The notes under the pieces were generated by a model that worked only from the letters and a program-made list of their open reading frames with translations, did not search any database and had not been told where the DNA came from. A DNA stretch of 64,000 bases from Rhodococcus tukisamuensis NBRC 100609. Its GTDB lineage: Bacteria; Actinomycetota; Actinomycetes; Mycobacteriales; Mycobacteriaceae. Position numbers and translations under genes: made by a program. The DNA lies in assembly GCF_001894985.1 (NCBI RefSeq), contig NZ_BCXG01000006.1, positions 228,322 through 292,321 of the forward strand, in the 5' to 3' direction. Shown here piece after piece: positions 7,150 to 15,217 of this stretch. Every line of letters begins with the position of its first letter. Positions within the stretch are counted from its first letter, which is position 1.

Positions 7150-8388
7150 ATGGACAGATACTGCGGAATCGACTGGGCCGACGACCATCACGACATCGCC
7201 GTCATCGACGACACCGGGACCGTCCTGGCGAAAGAACGGGTGCGCAACGACGCGGACGGGTTCGCCCGGCAGCTCGAGATCCTCGCCGACGCCGGCGACA
7301 GTCCGGAGGATCCGATCCCGATCGCGATCGCGATCGAAACCGATCGCGGCCTGTGGGTCGCAGCCCTGCGGGCAACCGACCGGGTCGTATACGCGATCAA
7401 CCCACTCTCCGCGTCGCGTTATCGCAGTCAGCGCACCGTGTCCGGTGCGAAATCCGATGCTGCGGATGCCGTGATGTTGGCGAACATCCTGCGCCTCGAC
7501 GCCGACTCGCACCGACAGATTCCCGATGACACCGACCTCGCTCGGGCGATCAAGGTCTTTGCCCGCGCCCAACAGGACGCGGTGTGGGCGCGCACTGCCC
7601 TCGGTAACCAGATCCGATCGCTGCTCAAGGACTACTTCCCGACGGCTCTGACGGCATTCGACGGACTCAGCGGAGGTGGTATCACCCGCGCCGATGCTCG
7701 GGCGGTTCTTATCGCTGCGCCAACCCCGGATGCTGCAGCGAAGCTGACCCTCGTGAGGTTGCGTGCGCTGTTGAGGAAGGCTGGTCGGCAACGCAATGTC
7801 GACGCCGCCGCGGCGCGTCTGCGGGAGGTCTTCCGCGCCGAGCAGCTCCGTCAGCCCGAACTGGTCGAGCACGCGATGGGTATTCACCTGCAGTCGCTCG
7901 TGCAGCGTCTCGATGCCGCCTGCAACGCGGTCGCCACCTTGACCGCCGCGACAACCGAGCACTTCGAGCGCCATCCGGATGCGAAGATCATCACCAGCTT
8001 CCCCGGCCTTGCCGCGGTAAGCGGGGCACGGCTGCTCGCCGAGATCGGCGACGACCGAACGCGATTCGCTGATGCTCGCGGGTTGAAGGCGTATGCCGGC
8101 GCATCGCCGGTGACCAGAGCCAGCGGCAAGAGAACCGTGGTGATGCACCGGCAGATCAAGAACAACCGACTCGCTTCGGTCGGTTCGTTTTGGACTCTCG
8201 TCGCGATCCAGAGCTCGCCTGGTGCACGGGAACACTTCGACCGCCGTCGCACCTCCGGGGACTGGAGTCGGCAGGCTCAACGCCACCTGTTCGGCAAGCT
8301 CCTCGGCCAGCTCCACACCTGCCTACGGACACGACAGAATTATGACGAGCTGAGAGCATTTCCACTCGCACCGGTCATCGCGGCGTAG
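7150..8388 (+). CDS. IS110-family transposase (DEDD + Transposase_20 domain)
   Basis: Encodes 412 residues from ATG 7150 (MDRYCGIDWADDHHD). The N-terminal RuvC-like DEDD domain shows the first Asp in CGIDWADDHHDIAV, the Glu in AIAIETDRGLWV and the Asp pair in GAKSDAADAVMLANI. The C-terminal Transposase_20 domain is visible in ITSFPGLAAVSGARLLAEIGD-like sequence near residue 280 and in GASPVTRASGKR, which includes the conserved Ser used for strand exchange. No frameshift is seen, so it may be active. IS110 recombinases act with a bridge RNA read from the leader at about 6860-7060. Confidence 0.93.
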   Translation: MDRYCGIDWADDHHDIAVIDDTGTVLAKERVRNDADGFARQLEILADAGDSPEDPIPIAIAIETDRGLWVAALRATDRVVYAINPLSASRYRSQRTVSGAKSDAADAVMLANILRLDADSHRQIPDDTDLARAIKVFARAQQDAVWARTALGNQIRSLLKDYFPTALTAFDGLSGGGITRADARAVLIAAPTPDAAAKLTLVRLRALLRKAGRQRNVDAAAARLREVFRAEQLRQPELVEHAMGIHLQSLVQRLDAACNAVATLTAATTEHFERHPDAKIITSFPGLAAVSGARLLAEIGDDRTRFADARGLKAYAGASPVTRASGKRTVVMHRQIKNNRLASVGSFWTLVAIQSSPGAREHFDRRRTSGDWSRQAQRHLFGKLLGQLHTCLRTRQNYDELRAFPLAPVIAA

Positions 8389-8421
8389 CTCGATCGACTT
8401 CGCCTGACCACTGTCCGGTGC

Positions 8422-8634
8422 TTATTCAGGGGACCTGCTGGTCCACCCGCCGCCCGATACCGACGACCCGTTGGGGTCTGCTACCAGGCCCTGGTCGACG
8501 GTAAGACTCGTTTGTTGTGAGTCCCGAACGAAATCGGCGACAGTGCGCGGGGGTTCGTCATCCGAAATGAACGGCTCTTCCAAGTCGTCGATGTCCTCGA
8601 CGTGGTCATCGCTTGGTTGCGCGTTGTCGGCCAC
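8422..8634 (-). CDS. Small acidic protein, possibly truncated by IS110
   Basis: Encodes 70 residues from GTG 8634, preceded by GAGGAG 7 bases upstream. It is rich in Asp and Glu, with DDHVEDIDDLEEPFISDDE near the start and a central TVADFVRDSQQTSL segment. The tail (GGGWTSRSPE) runs into the region where the IS110 right end should lie, so the original C-terminus may be lost. I recognise no family. A strong ribosome-binding site and coherent composition argue that it is a real gene. Confidence 0.5.
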   Translation of the reverse strand: MADNAQPSDDHVEDIDDLEEPFISDDEPPRTVADFVRDSQQTSLTVDQGLVADPNGSSVSGGGWTSRSPE

Positions 8635-9018
8635 AGAGCTCTCCTCAGCGATGTTGTTCGTCGAATCAGGACGCTACTCCAACCGGGCGTCTGGTCCCGT
8701 TCATGAGCATGGGCTCCTGGCCGCATGTGCGCCACAACCACTTGCGTCTTAGCGAACTGAGATGTCTGTGTGTGCTGTCAAGCGCCGGTCTGTTCGAACA
8801 CCCGGCTGTTGGGACTTGGTGCGGGTCGACGAGGGAAGCATCGGCCCGCACCATTTGCTCGCGGGGCCGGATTCAAGGGGCCTCCAGTTCTGTCGCCCTA
8901 CCGAGCCTCATGCCGTGCACGCGTGGTCCAGCAACCAGGCTGCACCCGCACCATTTCGGCCGCAAGTGTCGGATCGAGTCCTGCGCGGCTTCCCGCGAAC
9001 AGCGGCACAATCGCAGTT
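8635..9018. other. Gene-free stretch
   Basis: No ORF here has a ribosome-binding site and protein-like composition, and I see no tRNA, strong hairpin or repeat. It separates the divergent small genes at 8422-8634 and 9019-9258 and should contain their promoters. Confidence 0.5.
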
Positions 9019-9258
9019 GTGAGTGACGTCGGGGATCTCGCAGCGGTCGTGGCTGAGATCGATTCACGCCTGGCCAACGAACCGGTCGACGACCAGGACA
9101 GAGAATCGCTGCTCCATGATCGGGACCGCGCAACCTTGTTTCTAGCCGCAGTGCGTTCCGGGCGCCGCGAGCTGATCCGTCAGGACCTGTACTTCGACCT
9201 GCTGGAGCGTTACCCCATCCAGGCCGGCGGCGGCCACGATGGGGACGCGCTCGACTGA
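9019..9258 (+). CDS. Small hypothetical protein
   Basis: Encodes 79 residues from GTG 9019 (VSDVGDLAAVVAEIDSRLAN). The sequence is helical and charged, with EPVDDQDRESLLHDRDRAT in the middle and RRELIRQDLYFDLLERYP near the end. It is the 3' part of a longer open frame whose upstream portion looks non-coding. No clear Shine-Dalgarno sequence is seen, which lowers confidence. No family recognised. Confidence 0.45.
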   Translation: MSDVGDLAAVVAEIDSRLANEPVDDQDRESLLHDRDRATLFLAAVRSGRRELIRQDLYFDLLERYPIQAGGGHDGDALD

Positions 9259-9454
9259 CGGCTCAGCGCCCCGGGGCCGGATTCCCACGCGGGCGTGTGT
9301 CCGCTAGCGTTTGCTCGCGCCGCCCCTTTGAAGGTGGCGAAAGCCCCGACGACAATGCCCCCCCTGCGTCGGCGGGGCCACTGCATTCCGGCACTGAGTC
9401 AGTCCGCGCACCGACCCGCCCAGTCCAGCGCCGGCCTTGGACCGGCACTGCGGT

Positions 9455-9769
9455 CTAGTTTGCGGCCAGCATCCGGTGGCCGAGCTGGCGACCCAACCGA
9501 ACCACGACCGCTCCGGCTCCAGCGAGCAACAGCAGGTACCCGAGAGGCCCGAACGCGAAGAACGGCTCGTAAAGCACGCCTTCCGGCTTGACCTCGCCAG
9601 GGTTCGCGACAAAACCCGTCAAGGCGAGTAGGCCGAGTCCGATCACTGTGGCGCTGACGGCCCAGAATCTGCGGCCCGATCTGGCCGCGAAGGCCTGTGT
9701 CAGTGCGTAACCGAGGATGGCTGCGCAGGCGACGATCGCGACGAATCCGAACGTGGTGATGTCCGACAT
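9455..9769 (-). CDS. Small three-helix membrane protein
   Basis: Encodes 104 residues from ATG 9769, with GGGAGAGGG upstream. Three membrane helices are evident: about 5-24 (TFGFVAIVACAAILGYALT), 33-50 (FWAVSATVIGLGLLALTGF) and 70-92 (FAFGPLGYLLLLAGAGAVVV). The basic C-terminus (RLGRQLGHRM) should be cytoplasmic. No family recognised. It stands alone within the island. Confidence 0.6.
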   Translation of the reverse strand: MSDITTFGFVAIVACAAILGYALTQAFAARSGRRFWAVSATVIGLGLLALTGFVANPGEVKPEGVLYEPFFAFGPLGYLLLLAGAGAVVVRLGRQLGHRMLAAN

Positions 9770-10032
9770 GGTGAATCCCTCTCCCGTCTGCCCCACGGAG
9801 TGGGGTGTTTCGTGTCTGGACAACATGGTTGCTGCTGGGGACTTGCCCTGTCGTCGGAGTGAGGTATGACCCTGCCGTCAGACTGGGGTATGACATCGAG
9901 CGCTAGACCCGGTGCGAGGTGGCATGCCGCGCCCATCCTTATTCGCACAGTCGTTCGATGGTTGCTTGAGTCGGATCGCGGGCCGTGGAGGGTTGCACTC
10001 GAAGGTCCACGTCCGTACATCCAGATGATGAA

Positions 10033-10064
10033 AGATTGCTGGTATGAAAGATTGCCAGCAATCT
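10033..10064. repeat. Inverted repeat in the 364-bp gap before the IS3 element
   Basis: AGATTGCTGG (10033-10042) and CCAGCAATCT (10055-10064) form a perfect 10-bp inverted repeat around TATGAAAGATTG. It is followed by three tandem CCCGATG units (about 10070-10088). The rest of the stretch 9770-10133 holds no gene I can support; two GGTATGAC motifs occur near 9863-9895. Purpose unknown: possibly an operator, an att-like site, or a hairpin from an older element. Confidence 0.5.
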
Positions 10065-10133
10065 ACCGATGCCCGATGCCCGATGCGGGGTGGTGGGGAG
10101 GGGTGGTGGACGATGGTGCTGCCCTTTCCTTCC

Positions 10134-10160
10134 TGAATCGCCCCGGGGTTTCCGGAGACT
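10134..10160 (+). repeat. IS3 left inverted repeat
   Basis: Begins TGAATCGCCCCGG and, after a 5-base divergent centre, continues CCGGAGAC. It matches the right repeat at 23 of 27 positions or nearly so. Confidence 0.85.
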
Positions 10161-10184
10161 TCATTCCTTGGGAAGGATGGAGTC

Positions 10185-10511
10185 ATGTCATCAGGGACGT
10201 CGAAGAGGTATCCGCCCGAGCTGCGTGAACGGGCGGTTCGGATGGTCGCCGAGATCCGCCCCGAGCACAGCTCGCAATGGGCGGCGATCGAGTCCGTCGC
10301 CGCCAAGCTCGGAATCGGAGCAGCCCAGACGCTGCACAACTGGATCCGCAAGGCTCAGGTCGATTCGGGGCAGCGCGCCGGCGTGACCACCGATGCCGCC
10401 GACGAGCTACGCAAGCTCAGGGCCGAGAATCGAGAACTCAAGCGGGCCAACGAGATCCTGAAGTCTGCATCGACTTTCTTCGCGGCGGAGCTCGACCGCC
10501 AACGCAAGTGA
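10185..10511 (+). CDS. IS3-family transposase orfA
   Basis: Encodes 108 residues. The N-terminal HTH (YPPELRERAVRMVAEIRPEH, then VAAKLGIGAAQTLHNWIRKA) binds the terminal repeats. The C-terminal leucine-zipper-like helix (DELRKLRAENRELKRANEIL) mediates multimerisation. It starts 24 bp inside the left repeat, and its stop overlaps the orfB GTG at 10508. In intact IS3 elements, programmed -1 frameshifting near this overlap gives the OrfAB transposase. Confidence 0.9.
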   Translation: MSSGTSKRYPPELRERAVRMVAEIRPEHSSQWAAIESVAAKLGIGAAQTLHNWIRKAQVDSGQRAGVTTDAADELRKLRAENRELKRANEILKSASTFFAAELDRQRK

Positions 10512-11436
10512 TCGTCGACTACATCGACAGCCACAAGGAGGAGTTCGGCGTCGAGCCGATCTGCAGGGTGCTCACCGAGCACGGCTGCAAGGTCTCGTCG
10601 AGCACCTACTACGACGCCCGCAACCGCCTGCCGTCGAAACGGGACGTTCGGGACCAGGAACTCAAGCCCGAGATCGCACGGGTCCACCTGGAGAACTATT
10701 CGGTCTACGGTGCACGGAAGGTCTGGTTGCAATGCACCGCGAGGGCATAGAGGTGGCCCGCTGCACCGTCGAGCGGCTGATGGGCGATCTCGGACTCGAG
10801 GGTGCGCGACGCGGCAAGAAGAAGCGGACCACCCTCGCTGATCCACAAGCACATCGTGCCGGTGATCTGGTGGAGCGCAACTTCAACCCGGAATCACCAA
10901 ATGTGTTGTGGGTAGCGGACTTCACGTATGTCTCAACGTGGTCGGGATGGGTGTACGTCGCCTTCGTGATCGACGCGTTCTCCCGTCGGATCCTGGGGTG
11001 GCGCAGTTCGACGACAATGACGACACCGCTGGTGCTCGATGCGATCGAACACGCGATCTGGACCCGCACGCGCGAAGGTGTCACCGACCTGTCGGGGCTG
11101 ATCCATCACAACGACCACGGCTCGCAACATACGTCTGTGGCGTTCACCGAGCGGCCTGTCGACGCCGGGATCGATGCCTCGGTCGGGACGACCGGCGACA
11201 GCTACGACAACGCTCTCGCGGAGACGGTCAACGGGCTCTACAAGACCGAGTTGATCAAGGCTCAGGGCCCATGGCGGACCGTTGACCAGGTCGAAGCCGC
11301 CACCCTCGAACGGGTCGACTGGTTCAACCACCGCAGGCTCTACGAGCACTGCGGTGACCTGCCGCCGGCCGAGTACGAGGCCCTCTATTACCGTCAGCTC
11401 CGAACTCAGCCAACGGCTGAGTTCTCAAACCAGTAG
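10508..11436 (+). pseudogene. IS3-family transposase orfB, frameshifted near 10730
   Basis: From GTG 10508 the frame encodes VIVDYIDSHKEEFGVEPICR through SVYGARKVWLQ and then hits a stop. The conserved continuation MHREGIEVARCTVERLMGDL begins in another frame at 10732. One missing base at about 10729 explains it, since related elements read KVWRQMHREG. Downstream the DDE core is complete: Asp in WVADFTYV, Asp in HHNDHGSQHTS and Glu in NALAETVNGLYKTELI. The break lies inside orfB, not at the usual orfA/orfB slip site, so it should inactivate the element unless it is a sequencing error. Confidence 0.88.
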
Positions 11437-11462
11437 GTCTCCGGACTCACCGGGGCGATTCA
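11436..11462 (-). repeat. IS3 right inverted repeat
   Basis: Reverse complement begins TGAATCGCCCCGG and ends CCGGAGACCT, matching the left repeat apart from a short divergent centre. It overlaps the last base of orfB. Confidence 0.85.
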
Positions 11463-11516
11463 CGCCGACGTGATGGCGTGGCCCGGGCAAATGACGCGCA
11501 TGGAAAAGGAGATTGT

Positions 11517-13259
11517 GTGTCGCCTCGCATCGAACGTCTGTGGGTCCGGAATCTGAGGTCTGTCGGAGACGACTGGGTGACGGTCGACTTCCCGGAGACG
11601 GGGACGCTCGTGCTCCTCGGCGAGAACAACGCAGGCAAGAGCAACATCACTCGTGCCCTGGACATCCTGTTCGGCGACATGTGGCCCGCCAGCAGGCGGC
11701 TCGAGGAACACGACTTTCACGGTCGTGACAGCGACGGGATCGCCGTACGGGTTGGTGCACACGTTTCGGGTATCCCTTGCCCGTACTGCGGTGGGGAGGT
11801 GTCCAGCTTCAAGTGGGAACACGATCAGTCTTCACCTGCAGCTGGCGGAGACCCCGTCACGTACTCGTTCGCGTGTAGCGCCGACTACTGCCAGCGGACC
11901 TTCGTGAAGAAGGAGATGCGGACAGCGCTGTCCGCATCTGTGCTCGATGCCGACCGCCGGCTCGACTACCAGCTCAGCTACGCCAGCAAGTTCACCATGC
12001 TGTCCAAGCTCATGCACCGCTTCCACGAACGACTCATGGACGACCCCGCCCGCAAGGATCAGCTCGCCGATCTCTTCTTGCAGTTGGTAGGAGAGTTTGG
12101 GGGAGTGCCGGAGTTCGCGAAGTTCAAGGAGATCCTCGCGTCCACGGCCGCGGACTTCGGTCAGAATCTGTCCTATCGCCTGGACATCGACTTCAGTGCG
12201 TACGACCCCAGCAACTTCTTCCGATCACTGCGCGTCCACCCGACCCTCGCCGACGAAGTCCGGAACTTCGACGAACTCGGCACCGGACAGTCGCAGGTCC
12301 TTGCTCTGGCGTTCGCCTACGCCTATGCCATGGCCTACGGTCAGTCCGACGGCACCATCCTCGTGATCGACGAACCCGAAGCGAACCTGCACCCGCTGGC
12401 GCAACGATGGCTCGCGACGCGGCTGGGTGCGCTCACCGCCCCCGGACTGCAGGTCGTCATCACCACGCACTCCCCGCACTTCGTGGATCTTGCCCGGCCC
12501 GAGAATCTCGTGATGGTCAGCAAAGACGCCGACGGAGCGACGAGGGTGGTCCAACGAAGCCGCGACGACCTGCGCGACTATCTGGTCGAGCACGGAGCGG
12601 ACGCCGATCGGACCCAACCGGACAGCATCGGGGGGTTCTACGCAGCCTCCGCCACCACCGAGATCGTCAGTGGGTTGTTCTCCCGCCGATGCGTCCTCGT
12701 CGAGGGCATCACCGAGGCACTCGCCCTGCCCGAACTGCTCCGCGCACGCGGGCTCGATGTCCTCCGCGAAGGCATCGCGATCGTCTCGGTCGAAGGCATC
12801 GGAAACATCGCCAAATGGCATCGCCTCTACACCGCCTTGGGAATCGAGTGCTACTGCATGTTCGACACCGACTCGGACAAGAAGGGCAACAACGCAGCCA
12901 ATCTCGCAGGCAAGCGCCGCGACATCATGTCGGCCCTGGGACTCCCGAGAGACCTGGGCGAATCCGAGAATCTCTCGACCGACCCGATTGCCGTCGCAAG
13001 CAGCCACGCGACACTGGCCCCCAACTTCGAGGGAGCCGCCGAGCGGCTGTTCGGGGATCGCTGGGTCACACTCCACTCGGAAGCCGCCGCAGTTGTCGGT
13101 GAGTCCAAACCGCTACGCGCCCGGTATGCCGCGCAGCGACTCTCCGCCGAGGGCTACCCCGCGGAGGCGACCGAAGCCCTCGACGCCCTGATCGAGGCCA
13201 TCCGGGGCGACTTGGCAACGCCAGATACCCAGGACTGCGAGCCGCCGCCGACCAGTTGA
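11517..13259 (+). CDS. OLD-family ATPase/TOPRIM nuclease
   Basis: Encodes 580 residues from GTG 11517, with AAGGAG 5 bases upstream. The N-terminal ABC-type ATPase has Walker A GENNAGKSN (about 36-44), a signature-like LGTGQSQ (about 255-261), Walker B ILVIDEPEANLHP (about 281-293) and the H-loop in TTHSPHF. The C-terminal TOPRIM domain has VEGITEALALPEL with its Glu (about 395-407) and the DTDSD acidic patch (about 450-454). Unusually, four cysteines in two pairs (CPYC about 88-91, CSADYC about 120-125) are inserted in the ATPase lobe like a zinc finger. No UvrD-type helicase follows, so it is a stand-alone (class 1-like) OLD protein, a family that includes phage-defence nucleases. The IS3 element ends 54 bp upstream and may have displaced its promoter. 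Confidence 0.9.
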   Translation: MSPRIERLWVRNLRSVGDDWVTVDFPETGTLVLLGENNAGKSNITRALDILFGDMWPASRRLEEHDFHGRDSDGIAVRVGAHVSGIPCPYCGGEVSSFKWEHDQSSPAAGGDPVTYSFACSADYCQRTFVKKEMRTALSASVLDADRRLDYQLSYASKFTMLSKLMHRFHERLMDDPARKDQLADLFLQLVGEFGGVPEFAKFKEILASTAADFGQNLSYRLDIDFSAYDPSNFFRSLRVHPTLADEVRNFDELGTGQSQVLALAFAYAYAMAYGQSDGTILVIDEPEANLHPLAQRWLATRLGALTAPGLQVVITTHSPHFVDLARPENLVMVSKDADGATRVVQRSRDDLRDYLVEHGADADRTQPDSIGGFYAASATTEIVSGLFSRRCVLVEGITEALALPELLRARGLDVLREGIAIVSVEGIGNIAKWHRLYTALGIECYCMFDTDSDKKGNNAANLAGKRRDIMSALGLPRDLGESENLSTDPIAVASSHATLAPNFEGAAERLFGDRWVTLHSEAAAVVGESKPLRARYAAQRLSAEGYPAEATEALDALIEAIRGDLATPDTQDCEPPPTS

Positions 13260-13303
13260 CATAAGAGCTGCTATCGGTGCCCGGAATGCCGATTTTTCGG
13301 TTC

Positions 13304-13621
13304 CTAGGCGCGTCGTCCCTGCCCGGGAAGTCCGCCCGATACGACCGAGCGCACGCCTCCTCTAGGCGCTGGCCGGCCACCGTGCTCGGGGCGTTTGACA
13401 GGCTGGGCCTTGGGGCCGATCCGCGTGTACAGCTGGCGTCGTAGCCGGCGGGCTTTCGAAACCAGCTCATGCTCACGCGCCGTCAGTGGTCGAGCCGCCG
13501 CGGTCGCAGCAGCGGTTCGCAGAAACTCTTCGACCCTGGTCAATTCGGCCCGGGCCACGCGTTGACGATGTTCGACGATCTGCTTCGGCAACCGCTGCTT
13601 CTGGCGACCCGTGCGTTTGCC
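13304..13621 (-). CDS. Hypothetical protein, low support
   Basis: Would encode ~105 basic residues from GTG 13621, or 116 from 13654. It has a coherent helical stretch (RVARAELTRVEEFLRTAAAT then LTAREHELVSKARRLRRQLY). It converges on the OLD gene and ends ~45 bp after that gene's stop. No Shine-Dalgarno sequence or family is recognised, and the C-terminal RPEHGGRPAPRGG part looks like low-complexity read-through. It may be a relic. Confidence 0.3.
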   Translation of the reverse strand, partial: GKRTGRQKQRLPKQIVEHRQRVARAELTRVEEFLRTAAATAAARPLTAREHELVSKARRLRRQLYTRIGPKAQPVKRPEHGGRPAPRGGVRSVVSGGLPGQGRRA

Positions 13622-14064
13622 CACGGCGCAGATGTTCGCACACAGCATGGACATCGTCAGGGCATACGAACTTCCGATGCCCCAGCGGAATCCGACGGCA
13701 TTGCTGCCACGTCGCCCGCGCCGCCAGCGGTCTCTACTCGCTGCGGGCGCTGTTCACGCGGATCGTGGACGACAAGCCTGCCTACCTGTATCCCTGACCC
13801 GATCGACCTCACGCGGCGGTGCGTTTTGCCGGACGCCCACCCAAGGGCTGCAGTATTCACGACCAGGCTGAAGGTCATATCGGCTGCAATCGGCTTGCCG
13901 GTGTCGACGGGCCTGCCGGAGAGTGGGATCGATTGTCGGGGTCGGGGTCGGCCATGCGCGTCGCGACGAGCGGACCTGTGGTGTCGCAGGAATGCTGTAG
14001 CTTCTGGCGATGCACCGCGACGTGGGCACCGACTCGTAGTAGTCGGGCTGGGGGAGGGGAGTCG
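13622..14064 (+). other. Stretch with possible degraded coding remnant
   Basis: No intact gene. On the plus strand, short protein-like pieces occur in different frames: MFAHSMDIVRAYELPMPQ near 13632-13690 and ASGLYSLRALFTRIVDDKPA near 13726-13790, the latter followed by YLYP and a stop. They look like one gene broken by a frameshift. The rest (13800-14064) shows nothing clear and presumably holds the promoter of the next operon. Confidence 0.3.
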
Positions 14065-14112
14065 ATGAGCAACCAGTGGATTGCGTTCGCGAGTGACGAG
14101 GTGGCCTCGTGA
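14065..14112 (+). CDS. 15-residue ORF translationally coupled to the next gene
   Basis: ATG 14065 follows a strong purine tract (GGGGGAGGGGAG). It encodes MSNQWIAFASDEVAS and stops at TGA 14110-14112, which overlaps the GTG start (14109) of the downstream membrane protein as GTGA. The downstream gene has no ribosome-binding site of its own outside this ORF. Reinitiation coupling is therefore likely. Whether the peptide itself acts is unknown. Confidence 0.55.
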   Translation: MSNQWIAFASDEVAS

Positions 14113-15098
14113 CGGCGGACACAGAGCCGTCGGCTCTGTTGAAGCGGGTCGCTATGCCCGGCTGGGTCGAGATGAGGTTGACGAAGATCAACCTCCGGAC
14201 CGATGCCGCCAAGAAGTTCGCCGCGTGCACGCTCGACCACTGGAAGGGGACACCGGAGAAGTCTCAGCCGCAGACCGTCGTCAAGCCGCGAGCGGTAGCC
14301 GTGCACGACTCCGCGTCGCAACTGCTCGGTAGCTGCACGGCCTGGACGATCGCTGCAGTCACCGTTTCGCTCGGCGCGATCCTGTTCGACTTCGAGATCG
14401 AAGACTTCCTCGTTCTGATGGTATGGGTGGCCTGGCTGATCGTCTTCGTCGGCTCATGGCTGCTACGGGAGGTCACCAAAGCCTCCGCCCTTGAGTACCG
14501 CAGGCAAGTCAAGGCTGCCAAGCAGGCCGCGATGCGCAGGGACGCACCGCAGTTGTCGGACGCCGAGATGGACAGCCTCGCAAAGATACTTTCCACCACA
14601 GAGGGCAAGCTGGCGTACGCGGCGGCGGTTCTCGCGGCGGAAACGGAGTCCTCGCCGGTGTGGGGTGACCCCGTGTTCGACGACTTTCACGCCCGTGTGG
14701 ACCTGCACCGGCATGTCGGCGAGATCGCCGACAGTGCCCGGGCTCTCGACCGAGCCAGAAAGAAGCTGGGATCGCGACCGGGTGGGGCGCTGGCCAAAGA
14801 CGAAGCTGTCACCGAACTCTACGAGCGCCGAGTCCGCGAGTTCGATGAGCGGCTCGCGGGTCTCACGCAGCGAGTGCACGGACTCCTCGTCTACCGCGAC
14901 CATGTCCACGGGTTCGAACCGTTGATCGAGAAACGCAAGTGGCTCGAAAAGCACCGTTACGACCAGGTCGATTCGGGGTCTGTGTTCGACGAGTTGGGAT
15001 CTGCTGAACTGCGCAGCGCGACCGACGAAATCGACTCCCGCACGCGGGAAGCCATGAACTTCCTCCTGGAAGACGCCGAGCGGCTCAGCAAACTATGA
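14109..15098 (+). CDS. Membrane protein with cytoplasmic coiled coil
   Basis: Encodes 329 residues from GTG 14109. After a polar N-terminal ~70 residues come two membrane helices: about 75-95 (CTAWTIAAVTVSLGAILF) and 98-117 (FLVLMVWVAWLIVFVGSWLL). A long, charged, mostly helical cytoplasmic part follows to the end, including ARALDRARKKLGSR and VRGFDERLAGL-like heptads. No enzymatic motif is visible. It is coupled to the 15-residue ORF upstream and lies ~120 bp before the DprA-like gene on the same strand, between two defence-type modules. It may be a membrane effector or scaffold; that is only inference. Confidence 0.65.
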   Translation: MTADTEPSALLKRVAMPGWVEMRLTKINLRTDAAKKFAACTLDHWKGTPEKSQPQTVVKPRAVAVHDSASQLLGSCTAWTIAAVTVSLGAILFDFEIEDFLVLMVWVAWLIVFVGSWLLREVTKASALEYRRQVKAAKQAAMRRDAPQLSDAEMDSLAKILSTTEGKLAYAAAVLAAETESSPVWGDPVFDDFHARVDLHRHVGEIADSARALDRARKKLGSRPGGALAKDEAVTELYERRVREFDERLAGLTQRVHGLLVYRDHVHGFEPLIEKRKWLEKHRYDQVDSGSVFDELGSAELRSATDEIDSRTREAMNFLLEDAERLSKL

Positions 15099-15217
15099 CC
15101 TCGAGGTGGCCGTCCCCGCGCCGGAGGCAGGGTCCGATCCAGGAGTGACGGGTAGAATCTTCGGATCGCGCGGGCAGGTGCCTGTGTCCGTGGTTGATGG
15201 TTTGGGATGCTGTGCCA

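Larger units (their letters stand above)
6780..8440 (+). mobile_element. IS110-family insertion sequence (approximate limits)
   Basis: A complete IS110 transposase gene (7150-8388) is preceded by a ~400-bp structured non-coding leader, the layout of IS110-group elements. These lack terminal inverted repeats, so the ends cannot be fixed from one copy. The left limit probably lies between 6724 and 6860 and the right limit within ~60 bp of the transposase stop. The small gene at 8422-8634 may be truncated by the right end. Confidence 0.5.
10134..11462 (+). mobile_element. IS3-family insertion sequence, 1329 bp
   Basis: Bounded by 27-bp imperfect inverted repeats (10134-10160 and 11436-11462), both beginning TGAATCGCCCCGG when read inward. 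It carries orfA and orfB in overlapping frames, as in IS3. The three bases on either side (TCC left, CGC right) do not match, so no target duplication is visible, suggesting decay or a rearrangement after insertion. orfB contains a frameshift, so this copy is probably inactive. The right end lies 54 bp before the OLD nuclease gene. Confidence 0.88.

Noticed and set aside
7084..8316. 410-residue minus-strand ORF over the IS110 transposase
   Set aside because: Exact antisense shadow of a gene with complete family motifs.
13819..14112. 97-residue plus-strand ORF upstream of the membrane protein
   Set aside because: Only its last 15 codons (from 14065) have a ribosome-binding site; the rest looks non-coding.
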